Shown piece after piece: positions 24,985 to 34,129 of a stretch of 64,000 bases of DNA. A model generated the notes under the pieces. The model did no database searches, was not told the origin of the DNA, and was given only the letters and a program-made list of their open reading frames with translations. The DNA is from Streptomyces regalis (GTDB lineage Bacteria; Actinomycetota; Actinomycetes; Streptomycetales; Streptomycetaceae), in assembly GCF_001509475.1 (NCBI RefSeq), contig NZ_LLZG01000377.1, forward strand, positions 28,256-92,255. The letters run 5' to 3'. A program made the translations under genes and the position numbers. Positions within the stretch are counted from its first letter, which is position 1, and the number at the start of each line of letters is the position of its first letter.

Positions 24985-26895
24985 TCAGCGCGGGGCTGTC
25001 GCAGCCGTGGTAAGGATGCGGTGCAGGACGGAGACCGGGATCGCCGGGTTGGTGACCGCGGCGCATGCCGTGTCGCGGTCGTGCAACAGCCCGGCCAGGA
25101 CGCGGGCCGGCAGCCGCGGGTTGCGAAGCGCGGTGCCGCGGACGTGGGCCTCCGAGTCGTTCAGCAGCCGCACCGCGTCGGCCGGTGACAGCCGGGGGTC
25201 CTCAGCCGCGCGGCGGCGCACCTCGGCTTCGGGATCCCGGGCCAGGCGTGCGACGTCGGCCGTTGTCGACTCCGGATCGTCCAGGGCCAGGCGGCGCATT
25301 CGCCCGCTGGGGTCGGCGGTGTAGCGCAGCAGGCCCGCACGGGGGAAGTTGGGGTGGCTGCGGGGCCGGTCGGGGTGGCTGAAGCTGCCGTCCCACCAGC
25401 GCCAGACCTCCAGCAGCATCTCGGCCGGCGCGTCCTCGCACGATTCGGCGAGGAACAGGCGGACCACCCGGTCCCCGTCCCGCGCCAGGCGCGCCACGAC
25501 ATCCGGCGGGAGGTGCCGGGCTCGAGCCACACTGCGGCGGACCACAGGGTGGGACGACGCGGCGAGGCGGCGCATCGCGTCGGCGTCGCCGTGCAGGTCC
25601 TCGACCCAGGGCAGGGTGCGCGACATGGACGTCGGGTCGAAGTCGTGGCGGACCGCGGCACGTTGCTCCTCCGTGAGGTCGGGGCGCAGCGCCACCGCGG
25701 AGCGGATGTCATCCTGCAGGTCCTCCGCCAGCACGGCGACGCCGTGCGCGCCCAGGCCCGGGTTGGCGGCCAGCGCCCGACGTACCTCCGCGTCCCCGTC
25801 CCGGACCAACTCCGCCTCCAGCTCGGGCGCGAGGCGGCACCGTTCGAGCGCCCGCCGCGGGTCGGGCAGGGCGGCGAAAACCTCGCGAGGCATGGGTACG
25901 CCGGTGTGGTGGGCGAGCAGCGCAGCCGTTCGCACGGCGTGGTCGGTGTCGGCCAGCAGCTGCTCCCGCAGCGGCGCAGCGAGCTCCTCCCACCGGGCAC
26001 AGGCAGCCGCCCGAACTCGGGGATCGGCGTCGGCCGCGAGGCCAGGGAGGTGCTGTGCGGGGAGCCCCGGGAGTTCGGCGGCCCGCGCGCGGCACGGGCC
26101 GGCGAGGAGGTCGTCGTACAGGTCCTCGGGGAGTTCGGCGCCCCAGACGCAGGCGTGCTCCGCCCAGAGCACGCGTCGATCGGGCGACGGCTCGGCGCGG
26201 ACCAGGCGTACCCACTGATCGGACGTGAGCTTGGGCCGAAAGGTGTCGGCGAGCCTTGACCGCACCCGCGGATCGGGGTGCGCCACGGCGGCGTCGAGGA
26301 CGGCGGGCCGGTCGCATCCGTGCAGGAAGCCCTCCTCCACATCCAGCAGCCGGATCAGCAGTTCGTCCGTCGCAGCCGGATTGAACCCGATCCCCTCCGC
26401 CCAGTGCAGAGGCCACGCACGTCGGCCGGGCACCGCCGCCCACACCTCGGCGCGTTCGACCTCCGTCTCGCGCCCGGCGGCCGCGGCGGCCTCCTCCAGC
26501 CGCTCCGGCAGTCGGTCGAGGGCCGTCACCCGAGGCCCGTCCGCGCCGGGCACCTCCGCCAGCAGCACCTGCCCGTCGAGGGAGAGCGCCACGAACCCGG
26601 GGTCGCCGGTCAACTCCGGCACGCCGCCCCCGGTGTGCCGGACCCGGGTCCACCAGGAGTCGTTGCCGCCGATCCGGTGCCTGAGGACGGCCAACAGGAA
26701 CTCGCCGTCGTCATCGCGAAGACGGCGCCACCACGCGGCATCGAGCGCTTCCCGGGCCGCGCCGTCCGGCGCCGCGATCCCCCGCGCGATCCGCCAGCCG
26801 GCCTCCGGCGGGAACAGGCGGCCCGGGCGCACGTCCTCGACGACCGTCAGTCCGGCGCGTGCGAGTAGTTCATGGAGTTGCTCTGAGTGCTGCAC
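24985..26895 (-). CDS. LRV/HEAT-repeat protein
   Basis: A 636-aa soluble protein. Residues 1-170 form a mixed domain with many Trp and acidic residues. From about 190 to the end run roughly 20 helical repeats of about 24 residues with the consensus hxxLAxDxxxxVRxxxAxNP: AVAHPDPRVRSRLADTF, LARDGDRVVRLFLAESC, LARDPEAEVRRRAAEDP, LLNDSEAHVRGTALRNP. This is the leucine-rich-repeat-variant pattern and predicts an elongated protein-binding solenoid. No catalytic motif. It starts at ATG 26895 and is enclosed by a 101-bp inverted repeat, so it may have moved as a unit. Confidence 0.85.
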   Translation of the reverse strand: MQHSEQLHELLARAGLTVVEDVRPGRLFPPEAGWRIARGIAAPDGAAREALDAAWWRRLRDDDGEFLLAVLRHRIGGNDSWWTRVRHTGGGVPELTGDPGFVALSLDGQVLLAEVPGADGPRVTALDRLPERLEEAAAAAGRETEVERAEVWAAVPGRRAWPLHWAEGIGFNPAATDELLIRLLDVEEGFLHGCDRPAVLDAAVAHPDPRVRSRLADTFRPKLTSDQWVRLVRAEPSPDRRVLWAEHACVWGAELPEDLYDDLLAGPCRARAAELPGLPAQHLPGLAADADPRVRAAACARWEELAAPLREQLLADTDHAVRTAALLAHHTGVPMPREVFAALPDPRRALERCRLAPELEAELVRDGDAEVRRALAANPGLGAHGVAVLAEDLQDDIRSAVALRPDLTEEQRAAVRHDFDPTSMSRTLPWVEDLHGDADAMRRLAASSHPVVRRSVARARHLPPDVVARLARDGDRVVRLFLAESCEDAPAEMLLEVWRWWDGSFSHPDRPRSHPNFPRAGLLRYTADPSGRMRRLALDDPESTTADVARLARDPEAEVRRRAAEDPRLSPADAVRLLNDSEAHVRGTALRNPRLPARVLAGLLHDRDTACAAVTNPAIPVSVLHRILTTAATAPR

Positions 26896-26980
26896 GCGGT
26901 CATGATCCCCGCCGACTCACGGTGGGACAAGGCCCTCAGCCCAGGCCAACCAGCCCTCACCCGCGTACACGTCATTGACT

Positions 26981-27081
26981 GCGACGTCGTTCGGGCCGCC
27001 CCACCCGGGCGGCTGGAGTCGGCCCCCGCCCTTGAGCATCAGCGGCTTTCTCAGACTCCGGCAGAGACCTGCCCATGCCGG
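26981..27081 (-). repeat. Right arm of a 101-bp inverted repeat
   Basis: Reverse-complement partner of 24786-24886. The enclosed segment is about 2.1 kb and carries a single gene. Confidence 0.85.
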
Positions 27082-27457
27082 CCCGATGGCCATGCTTCTG
27101 TCTCAGGAGCGTGGCCATTTCCGGCCTCGGGGAGCAATGGAACAGTGGTTGGCGTTAAGCATTGACCGACGTCATGGACGCCGTTGACGGCGGGCGTTCC
27201 CGCCGGTTACCCGTGCTTGTCCGGTTCGGCGTCGGCGAAGGCGCGGTATCCGCCGAGATCTCGGGCTGGGCGAGGATGTCGCCGCGGTGTACGACTCGGA
27301 CCGGACCCGGGGCCATCATCGGATGCTGATCCGCCGGCGTAGCGAGGTCGTGTCGGACATTCAGCAAGACCGCCGTCGTCATCACCGCGCAGTCCGCCGG
27401 GCGCAGGGTCTTCGGCCTCGCCACCGCAGGCGCCCGTCTCGCTTGACCGCTTGCGCG
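27082..27457. other. Region without recognisable gene
   Basis: About 375 bp between the inverted-repeat arm and the LysR gene end. Short frames on both strands are Arg- or Thr-rich shadows; no domain, hairpin or repeat could be supported. Confidence 0.4.
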
Positions 27458-28360
27458 TCAGTCCGGCAGCCAGTGCAGCTCGTGCGCCAGGGTTTTGGCG
27501 ACGGCACGGATGCGGCGGTGTAGTGGTGACTGCTCGCGTGGTAGGACCAGGTGGATCGTCAGGCTGGGCGCGCCTCGCAGTGGTCGCCAGGTGAGACCGG
27601 CCGGTTGTGCCGTGGCCGCGGCTTCTCCGGCCGGGGCGAGGGTGACCCCGTCGCGCAGGTCACGCTGAGACATGTCGAAAGAGACTGCGGGCGTGTGGAA
27701 TCGGGGGTGTGGTCGGGTGTCTCGGAACAGTGCGGACAGCTGATCGTGGATCACGGGGTTGGCCGCACGGTCCGGGAGTCGCAGCGGATACGCGGCCGCG
27801 TCGGCGATCTCGATCTCCGGGTGTTCGGCCAGCGGATGGTGCTGCGCCAGCTGGACCCCGATGCGCGCACGCCGCAGCAGGAACCGGCGCACGCCACGGC
27901 CCGGCTGTTCACCGCGGGTGATCCCGGCATCGATGCGGCCGTCGGCGACCGCGGGGGAGATCTCCGGTGTCGCCATCGGGACCGCGCCGACCTCGAGTCC
28001 GCTGTTGTCGCGAATCAGCCTGTCTACCAGGGCCGGTGCCGTCTCGGCCCCGGTGCTGAGGCTGTATCCGATGCGCAGCGTGCCCAGTTCACCGGCCGCC
28101 GCGCTCCGGGCGGTGTCCCATGCCCGGTCCAGCGCCGCCAGCGCGGGCGGCGCGGACTCCGCCAAAGCCGCACCGGCCGTGGTCAATACGACGCTACGCG
28201 TGTTGCGGACCAGCAGGGCCGTACCGAGTTCCGCCTCCAATCGGCGCATCCGGGCGCTGAGTGCGGGCTGTGCGATACCGATCCGTGCGGCCGCGCGGGT
28301 GAAGTTCAACTCCTGTGCCAGCACCAGGAAGTACCGCAGGCTCACCGTATCCGGCGCCAC
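27458..28360 (-). CDS. LysR family transcriptional regulator
   Basis: About 300 aa. LRYFLVLAQELNFTRAAARI then AQPALSARMRRLEAELGTAL is the LysR winged HTH, followed by TLRIGYSLSTGAETAPALVD and the two-lobed effector domain (DGRIDAGITRGEQPG). The GTG start at 28360 is chosen because GGAGGG lies close upstream and the domain begins right after it, though the spacing is short and the frame is open to 28435. It is divergent from a DUF1330 gene 188 bp away, the classic LysR-target arrangement. Confidence 0.87.
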   Translation of the reverse strand: MAPDTVSLRYFLVLAQELNFTRAAARIGIAQPALSARMRRLEAELGTALLVRNTRSVVLTTAGAALAESAPPALAALDRAWDTARSAAAGELGTLRIGYSLSTGAETAPALVDRLIRDNSGLEVGAVPMATPEISPAVADGRIDAGITRGEQPGRGVRRFLLRRARIGVQLAQHHPLAEHPEIEIADAAAYPLRLPDRAANPVIHDQLSALFRDTRPHPRFHTPAVSFDMSQRDLRDGVTLAPAGEAAATAQPAGLTWRPLRGAPSLTIHLVLPREQSPLHRRIRAVAKTLAHELHWLPD

Positions 28361-28548
28361 GTGCCCTCCCTGCCGATTGATAACGATCCGTTCTGAGTCT
28401 ATCCCGTACCGGTCTTTCCCTCGACCGCACATCAAGCCCTAACCTGCGCATATGACGATTCAACTGACCGCAGTACCCGTCGCCGGGATCGATCGATCTG
28501 AGTGTCAATTCGAAGTCGAACGTGTCCGGCCCAACACAGGAGGTTTCC

Positions 28549-28854
28549 ATGGCTAAGGGCTACTGGGTCAGTGTCTACCCCGCCATTTCCGACCCTGAGA
28601 GGCTGGCTGCCTACGACATGCTGGCCGGTCCGGCTGTCCAGGCTGGGGGCGGGCGCGTCCTGTCCCGGATCCCGTCCCGTGGCGGTCGAATCGTCGCCCA
28701 CGAGGCCGGAATCACGCAACGCGTCGTTCTGATCGAGTTCGACAGCTTTGAACAGGCCGTCGCGGCATACGAGAGCGAGGCATACCAGAAGGCGCTGGTG
28801 GCCCTCCCCGGCGGCTTCGAGCGCGACTTCCGCATCATCGAAGGCATCGACTGA
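28549..28854 (+). CDS. DUF1330 family protein
   Basis: A 101-aa protein, MAKGYWVSVYPAISDPERLA, with VLIEFDSFEQAVAAYESEAY and ALPGGFERDFRIIEGID: the dimeric alpha/beta-barrel ferredoxin-like fold of DUF1330. ATG 28549 has a perfect AGGAGG ribosome site six bases upstream. Relatives accept small hydrophobic ligands; function is not established. It probably depends on the divergent LysR regulator. Confidence 0.87.
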   Translation: MAKGYWVSVYPAISDPERLAAYDMLAGPAVQAGGGRVLSRIPSRGGRIVAHEAGITQRVVLIEFDSFEQAVAAYESEAYQKALVALPGGFERDFRIIEGID

Positions 28855-29054
28855 CCGGCGGGCCCAGCCATCGCTGAGCATCCGTCACCTGATACGCACA
28901 CGGTGCTGAACGACGACTCACGAGACGAGTTCGAAGCCATGCCCCGCGTCCCAGTTCGTCGTCGACGTCCTCGACGGCCTGATCCCTGTCGGGCGGATCG
29001 AAGAAGCGACGCGACGTCCGGGGCAGCTGGACTGTCTCGCTGACCTCGTCGACG

Positions 29055-29581
29055 AAACTGCTGGTGGTGGCCTTGCCGATCTTGTTGGTGCTGAAGTGGG
29101 TGAACCACATCCTGCCGTCGGGGCCGGTGGTGATCTGGTCCGGGCGCGAGCCCGCGGTGGGCACCGGGTACTCGGTGATGGCCCCGGCCGCGGTGATCTT
29201 CCCGATCTTGTGGCTGTTGTATTCGGTGAACCACATGTTGCCGTCCGGACCGGGGGTGATGTCGAAGGGCTTGGCGCCGCCGGTGGGCACCTTGAAGTAC
29301 TTCACCGCACCCGTGGTGCTCATGTTCACGATCATGTTGAGGTTCTCAGCGGTGAACCACAGATTGCCGTCCGCACCGGCGGCAATCCCGACTGGAGTGG
29401 AGTTCCCGGCCGGCACCTCGTCCTCCGTGACCACCCCGGCAGGGGTGATCCTCCCGATCTGGACGTCCTGGGGCTGGGTGAACCGGACGTTGCCGTCCGG
29501 GCCCGTGGCGATGCCCTGAGCCCGGCCGGGCACGCTGTGCTCGGTGATGGTCACCACCGCGGATGCCGGGATCGCGCCCAC
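29055..29581 (-). pseudogene. Virginiamycin B lyase-like beta-propeller fragment
   Basis: About 175 codons contain four to five blades with the family repeat GPDGNxWFTExxxxKIGKIT (TGPDGNVRFTQPQDVQIGRI; GPDGNMWFTEYNSHKIGKIT; GPDGRMWFTHFSTNKIGKAT). A full streptogramin lyase has seven blades of about 300 aa, so both ends are incomplete. There is no signal peptide before the first blade, and after KATTSS the frame continues in non-homologous sequence. The diagnostic catalytic His residues of Vgb cannot be placed, so this is a family-level call only. Confidence 0.55.
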
Positions 29582-29640
29582 CCCGCGCCTGTAGCGGAGC
29601 GCTCACTTCCTCCTCGGGCGGACGCGCTGTGCAGGGCCAG

Positions 29641-29935
29641 GGCGCTGGACCGGCCGGGGATCGTGAACGTGGTCACGGTGAAGGGCAAGGGGTACGGGCT
29701 GGCCGAGGCGGATGAGGCCGATCGGCTGCACGCGGTCAGCTGCCCCACACCGCCGGAAAGGTTGCCGAGGCAGAGGCCGGCGAAGCCCAGTTGGACGTCG
29801 GTGTTCTCGCGGGCGCTGCTCGAACTCGGCGAGGCTGACGAGGCGTTGGTGGTCATCACTGCGGCGATGGGCGGACCAACCGGATGGAAACCGTTCGCCG
29901 AGAAGTTCCCGGACCGGCTCTGCGAGCATGGCGTG
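29641..29935 (+). pseudogene. dxs: Fragment of 1-deoxy-D-xylulose-5-phosphate synthase
   Basis: PGIVNVVTVKGKGYGLAEAD followed by EADRLHAV matches the end of the Dxs N-terminal thiamine-diphosphate domain, and SWTSVFSRALLELGEADEAL then VITAAMGGPTGWKPFAEKFP matches the start of the pyrimidine-binding domain (normally ITAAMxxGTGLxxFxxxFPxR). Only this inner part of about 100 codons of a ~640-aa enzyme is present, with no start and an unrelated end. The chromosomal copy must be elsewhere. Dxs is the entry enzyme of the MEP isoprenoid route. Confidence 0.7.
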
Positions 29936-29990
29936 GTCTACGCCGTCTCCCTCGAGACGGCAAGGGTTTCCCTCCTGTCCGTACGCGGGG

Positions 29991-30605
29991 TCACTCCTCG
30001 AACAGGGTGAGTTGCTCATCCTGGGGGCCACCAACCAGACCGTCCCGAATGCTGAATTGGCTGAGCAACTTGGCCTCGTCGGCCCGCATGCGTTCGAAGG
30101 ACAGCCAGTTGCTGCAGGCTGTGGTTCCGTCCGACAGATGAGCCACGACACGCATTCGGCCCTTCCCTGGCGGGGCTGACGAGATCTCCCGTCCGAAGTA
30201 GCGGCCGAAGGACCAGCGTCCGGTTTCGTACGGCTCCAGTTTCATCGGCATCGCAGAGCTGCTCTCAGCGAAGAGCTTCAGGTCGTCGACCTCTCTGAAG
30301 CCCGGAGACTTGAGCTTCCGCAGCCGCTTCTTCCAGTTCCGCCAGGACACCATCTCGACCTTGAGGCTCTCCACCTGTACAGCCACCGAACTGCGGTTCA
30401 CCGCCTGCACGTGCGTCTGGTTGCGGACTGCCATCGCGGGCATGCCCGGATAGACCTTGAGTCCCTCCTTGGGAAGCCCGGACATGGCTTGAAGTTCCAC
30501 CCTCGGACGACCACGCCGGTAGGTGGCCACGGCCGTGGCGAAGCTGCCGCCCGCCATGACTGCGGCACCGCTACTGATGAACAGCGACACCACTGCCGGT
30601 TCCAT
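29991..30605 (-). CDS. Hypothetical protein with one N-terminal membrane helix
   Basis: A 204-aa protein from ATG 30605 with an AGGGGGA-type ribosome site upstream. The helix VVSLFISSGAAVMAGGSFATAVA (residues 5-27) is followed by RRGRP and a beta-rich cytoplasmic-type domain (VRNQTHVQAVNRSSVAVQVE; MKLEPYETGRWSFGRYF; RMRVVAHLSDGTTACSNWLS). It ends in an acidic Leu/Glu tail. The layout (anchor plus N-R-S-S beta domain) recurs in Streptomyces proteins of unknown role. No neighbour suggests a function. Confidence 0.6.
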   Translation of the reverse strand: MEPAVVSLFISSGAAVMAGGSFATAVATYRRGRPRVELQAMSGLPKEGLKVYPGMPAMAVRNQTHVQAVNRSSVAVQVESLKVEMVSWRNWKKRLRKLKSPGFREVDDLKLFAESSSAMPMKLEPYETGRWSFGRYFGREISSAPPGKGRMRVVAHLSDGTTACSNWLSFERMRADEAKLLSQFSIRDGLVGGPQDEQLTLFEE

Positions 30606-30641
30606 TACCCGCCGGTCCCCCTGCAACGCTCGCACCTTCAC

Positions 30642-31151
30642 GCAGTTCGTCCTGCGCCTTGATGATGATCCCAGGGATCTCTACTTCAGGGTCAGGTTTA
30701 CGTGTACGCACCGAACTTCGCAGGCTGGCGGAGGCGAGGGCCTCGCCCTCAAGTGTCGCCGTGAGATACCCGACGGAGCACTTACGGACAGTGCGGAACG
30801 GCGCGGTGCACGCCGCCCCACTCCACGGCGCTTGGCTGGGATAGCCGTCTGTTCCTTAAGTTCAAACTCAGCGGGCCTGGTTCAGCGCCCGGGTCAGTTC
30901 CCGACTTCTCCAGGGGAGCGACTGTGGCGCGAGGCTGGCCGATAGGGCTCCATGCAGCTCAGCGCCGGTTCCGTTGACGCTGACAGGTGCAACAGGTGTC
31001 GTGGTATAGCCAGTTCAGGTGAAGCCCGGCTGCAGCCGGGCCGGGCAGGTCCCAATCCGGGGGGCGGTGGGAACGTGTGGTGATCTGGCACAGCGGTCTT
31101 TCACCCATCGGTTGGCCCCCGCCCGGGTGGCGGGACCGGGATGCGGGCCCG
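30642..31151. other. Region without recognisable gene; one perfect palindrome
   Basis: 510 bp with only shadow frames. GCCCGGCTGCAGCCGGGC (31024-31041) is a perfect 18-bp palindrome that could fold as a hairpin; it could be the terminator of the leftward NmrA-like pseudogene, whose 3' end lies 110 bp away. Confidence 0.35.
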
Positions 31152-32017
31152 TCACCGGTGCTGCGCCGTGCCCAGCTCGTCGGTGTACCGGGCGAGGGCG
31201 TCCTCGACTGTGGGGACGGGGCCGAACAGCTGCTCCTGGCGGTGAGGGTCGGCGACGTAGCGGCCGCTGTCGAACCAGCCGAACATCGCGGCCATGTCCT
31301 TGACCAGGGGCATGAAGCGGCCGGCGACGGCTCCTGCGGCGCGGGCGACGGCGGAAGGGACGGCCCACACCTTGATCTTCTTTCCGGCTCGGTTGCCCAT
31401 CAGGTCGGCCATCTCGCGCATGCTGACCGGACGGTCCCAGCCGATGTCGATGCGCTCACCGTTGTCGGCCTCGGCGTCGACGGCGGCCGCCAGGTAGGCC
31501 GCGAGATCGGAGGTGTGGACGAAGGTCAGCGGGACGGTGGTCTTGCCGATCCACATCAGGCGGCCCTTGTCGATCGGGTCGCCCGCCACGCTCGCGATCT
31601 GGTCGAGGAAGGCTCCCGGGCGCAGTGCGACGAACGGGACGCCGAGCTGCTCGAGCTTGTCCTCGGCGACCTTCTTGTGCCAGAAGTGCGGAACAGGGCG
31701 GCCTCGGCGAGGTTGGCGTTGCCGACGGTGTCGATTTCGTGCGCGTTCTTGCCACCGCGGGTGTAGCCGGCAGCGGTGGTGATGACGGCATCGGCGCCGT
31801 TCATGGCGGCGACGAGCGAGCCGAGGTCGAGCATGTCGCCGCGGGCGATCTCGACACCCCGCTTTTCGAGCCTGCTCGCGTCGGTGGTCGCCCGGACCAG
31901 GGCGCGGACGTTCTTACCGCGCTTGAGCAGTTCGTCGACGACCTTGCCGCCGAGGGAGCCGGTCGCGCCGACGACGAGGACGGGGAGGGTGGTGGTCACG
32001 GGGGTCTCACTTTCCAT
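31152..32017 (-). pseudogene. Frameshifted NmrA/atypical-SDR NAD(P)-binding protein
   Basis: The first part from 32017 reads LPVLVVGATGSLGGKVVDEL (G-A-T-G-x-x-G NAD(P) loop), NVRALVRATTDASRLEKRGV and GADAVITTAAGYTRGGKNAH. The frame is then lost near 31690. The second part reads SVAGDPIDKGRLMWIGKTTV, then FVHTSDLAAYLAAAVDAEAD and ends at 31152. An intermediate stretch (HKKVAEDKLEQLGVPFVALRP) lies in the second frame. One indel or small deletion accounts for this. It sits 60 bp upstream of a SnoaL-like fragment's far end, in the same cluster as the MarR/OYE genes. Confidence 0.7.
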
Positions 32018-32077
32018 CAGGTCAGGAGTGGGGGGGATCAGGTGGCCGCCGACGTGGGCGCCGTCGGCCCGGGTTGC

Positions 32078-32245
32078 TCAAGAGGCGGGCCTGTGATGGG
32101 CGGATTCGCGGCGCGGGTCGTCGCCGGCCTGCAGGAGCTTGTGGAGGTCGACGGTGACCCGGACGCGGGTGATGCGGCCGTCCTCGATGTGCGGCCGACC
32201 GACGACGGGGAAGGGCTCGACATCCCCGTGGGAGAGGTGTTGCTG
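32078..32245 (-). pseudogene. C-terminal fragment of a SnoaL/NTF2-like protein
   Basis: The minus frame ends PFPVVGRPHIEDGRITRVRV then TVDLHKLLQAG and a short tail to 32078. The E-D-G-R-I-x-R-x-x-x-x-x-D-L pattern is the last beta strand and helix of SnoaL-type NTF2-like proteins. The N-terminal half is missing. Weak but specific motif. Confidence 0.4.
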
Positions 32246-32499
32246 CCTGCACCGGGACGGCTCGCGCTTGCCCCTGACGCTGAGGCCCCGCTCATCCCCG
32301 TTCTCTCTGACGTACGGGGGTGAGCGGGGGTCCCGCCACATCGGCTGGCTCGGGTCACCGGGCTTCCGACAGTTGGGGAGCCTGGATCCGTTCAGCACGG
32401 GCCTTCGTGAGCCGAGTGCTCTGCAGCTCTGTCCACTTCGCAGGAACGCCGGAAACGATTCGCACTCCAGGCGGGAACCGGGGTGCACGCCGAGGTGAG

Positions 32500-32979
32500 T
32501 TACTCGGACTCTTCCTGCGGAAGAGCGCGGCTGTTGATCGCGTCGGCGATGGCGTAGGCGGTGCGGACGAAGGACTCTGCCTGCTGCGCCGACAGGTTTC
32601 GCGCGGAGGTCTCCTCCAGGGCCCGCCACATGGCTGCCAGGGGCTCGCGCATCGCCCGGCCCTTGTCGGTGAGGTGGACGACCATGACGCGCCGGTCATG
32701 TGCCGCCGGCTCACGGCTGAGCAGGCCGGCGTCCTGCATGCGGCGTAGGGACTTGGAGACGGTGGAGTGGTCCAGGCCGACGCTGTCGAGCAGCTCGGAC
32801 TGGGTCTGGCCGTCCCGGTCCAAGAGTTGCATGAGCAGCAGTTCCTGTCCGGGATGCAGGTCCATCTCGCGGAGCATGGCGGCGGCGTAGGCGCGGTGAG
32901 CGCGGGCGAGCTGGAAGATCGCGTAGCTCATCGGCCCCTCGCTGGCCGTGCTGAGGGTGCGGGGTGTGGGGGCGGGCAT
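32500..32979 (-). CDS. MarR family transcriptional regulator
   Basis: A 159-aa protein from ATG 32979 with GAGGAA upstream. The N-terminal helices (MSYAIFQLARAHRAYAAAML) serve dimerisation; the winged helix is GQTQSELLDSVGLDHSTVSK then SLRRMQDAGLLSREP and the wing AHDRRVMVVHLTDKGRA. A long C-terminal helix follows. It starts 11 bp after the OYE gene end, so OYE and marR are probably one leftward transcript headed by the quinone-reductase gene. Likely represses this redox operon in response to electrophiles or phenolics. Confidence 0.88.
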   Translation of the reverse strand: MPAPTPRTLSTASEGPMSYAIFQLARAHRAYAAAMLREMDLHPGQELLLMQLLDRDGQTQSELLDSVGLDHSTVSKSLRRMQDAGLLSREPAAHDRRVMVVHLTDKGRAMREPLAAMWRALEETSARNLSAQQAESFVRTAYAIADAINSRALPQEESE

Positions 32980-32990
32980 GGTTCGGTTCC

Positions 32991-34052
32991 TCAGACGGTG
33001 TAGGTGGGGTAGTCGGTGTAGCCGGCCACTCCGCCGCCGTAGAAGGTCGCCGGGTCGGGGGTGTTCAGCGGCGCGTCCGAGCGTAGCCGCTCGACCAGGT
33101 CCGGGTTGGCGAGCGCGAGGGCGCCGACGGAAACGAGGTCGGCCGTGCCGTGGTCGATGTCCTTGGCGCGGGTGGGCATATCGGTGTCGGCCCGGTTGAG
33201 GATCAGCGTGGTCGGCCACAGCGTGCGCAGGGTGCCCAGCAGCTCCTCGTCGCCCGCGTGCATCACGTGGAGGTAGACGAGGCCGAGTGGGCTGAGGGCG
33301 CGCATGAGAGCCGGATACAGCTCGGCGGTGTCGGACTCGGTGATGTCGTTGTAGGGGTTGCCGGGGGAGATGCGCAGGCCGGTGCGGTCGGCGCCGATCT
33401 CGTCGGCCACGGCAGCGGCGACCTCGACGGCGAAGCGGATGCGGCCCTCGATCGAGCCGCCGTAGCTATCGGTGCGCTGGTTGGTGTTGTCGGACAGGAA
33501 CTGGTGCACCAGGTAGCCGTTGGCGGCGTGGATCTCCACGCCGTCGGCGCCTGCCGCGACGGCGGCCGCTGCGGCGCGGCGGAAGTCGTCGACGGTCGCC
33601 GCGACCTCCTGCGTCGACAGCGCACGGGGGGTCGGCATCTCCTGGGGCCCGGACGCGGTGAACATCGCGCCCTGTGGGCGGATTGCCGAGGGGGCGACCG
33701 GCTGGCGGCCGTGGGGGGTGTTGTCGGGGTGGGCGATGCGTCCGGTGTGCATCAGCTGGATGACGATCCGTCCGTCGGCCGCGTGCACGGCGTCGGTGAC
33801 CTTGCGCCACCCGGCGATCTGCTCGTCGTTGTGGATGCCGGGGGTGAGGAGGTAGCCCTGGCCGTCGGCGGAGGGCTGGGTTCCCTCGGTGATGATGAGC
33901 GCGTGCGAGGCCCGCTGGGCGTAGTACTCGGCGTTCAGCTCGGTCGGTACGCCTTCAGGGGTGGAGCGGTCACGGGTCATGGGGGCCATGACCAGGCGGT
34001 GCGGGAGGGAGAGGGCACCGACGGTGGTCGGGGTCCACAGGGAGTTCAGCAT
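32991..34052 (-). CDS. Old yellow enzyme family alkene reductase
   Basis: A 353-aa FMN-dependent TIM barrel. N-terminal LPHRLVMAPMTRDRSTPEGV (FMN-binding strand 1), IVIQLMHTGRIAHPD, the active-site AAAVAAGADGVEIHAANGYL with HQFLSDNTNQRTDSYGGSIE, and the C-terminal DLVSVGALALANPDLVERL phosphate-binding region. H-A-A-N gives a His/Asn pair for substrate carbonyl binding. It should reduce activated C=C bonds with NAD(P)H, in xenobiotic or enone detoxification. Upstream: quinone oxidoreductase; downstream: MarR regulator. Confidence 0.92.
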   Translation of the reverse strand: MLNSLWTPTTVGALSLPHRLVMAPMTRDRSTPEGVPTELNAEYYAQRASHALIITEGTQPSADGQGYLLTPGIHNDEQIAGWRKVTDAVHAADGRIVIQLMHTGRIAHPDNTPHGRQPVAPSAIRPQGAMFTASGPQEMPTPRALSTQEVAATVDDFRRAAAAAVAAGADGVEIHAANGYLVHQFLSDNTNQRTDSYGGSIEGRIRFAVEVAAAVADEIGADRTGLRISPGNPYNDITESDTAELYPALMRALSPLGLVYLHVMHAGDEELLGTLRTLWPTTLILNRADTDMPTRAKDIDHGTADLVSVGALALANPDLVERLRSDAPLNTPDPATFYGGGVAGYTDYPTYTV

Positions 34053-34129
34053 GAAGGGTCCTTCGTGCGGTGATGAACAGGTGGTGATCGGTAAAGCGGG
34101 AGGGCGTGGCGGAAGAAGTGGCGGCGTGA

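Noticed and set aside
28835..29055. Continuation of the lyase-propeller frame to 28835
   Set aside because: After KATTSS the residues are not blade-like and run over the end of the DUF1330 gene; treated as non-homologous extension.
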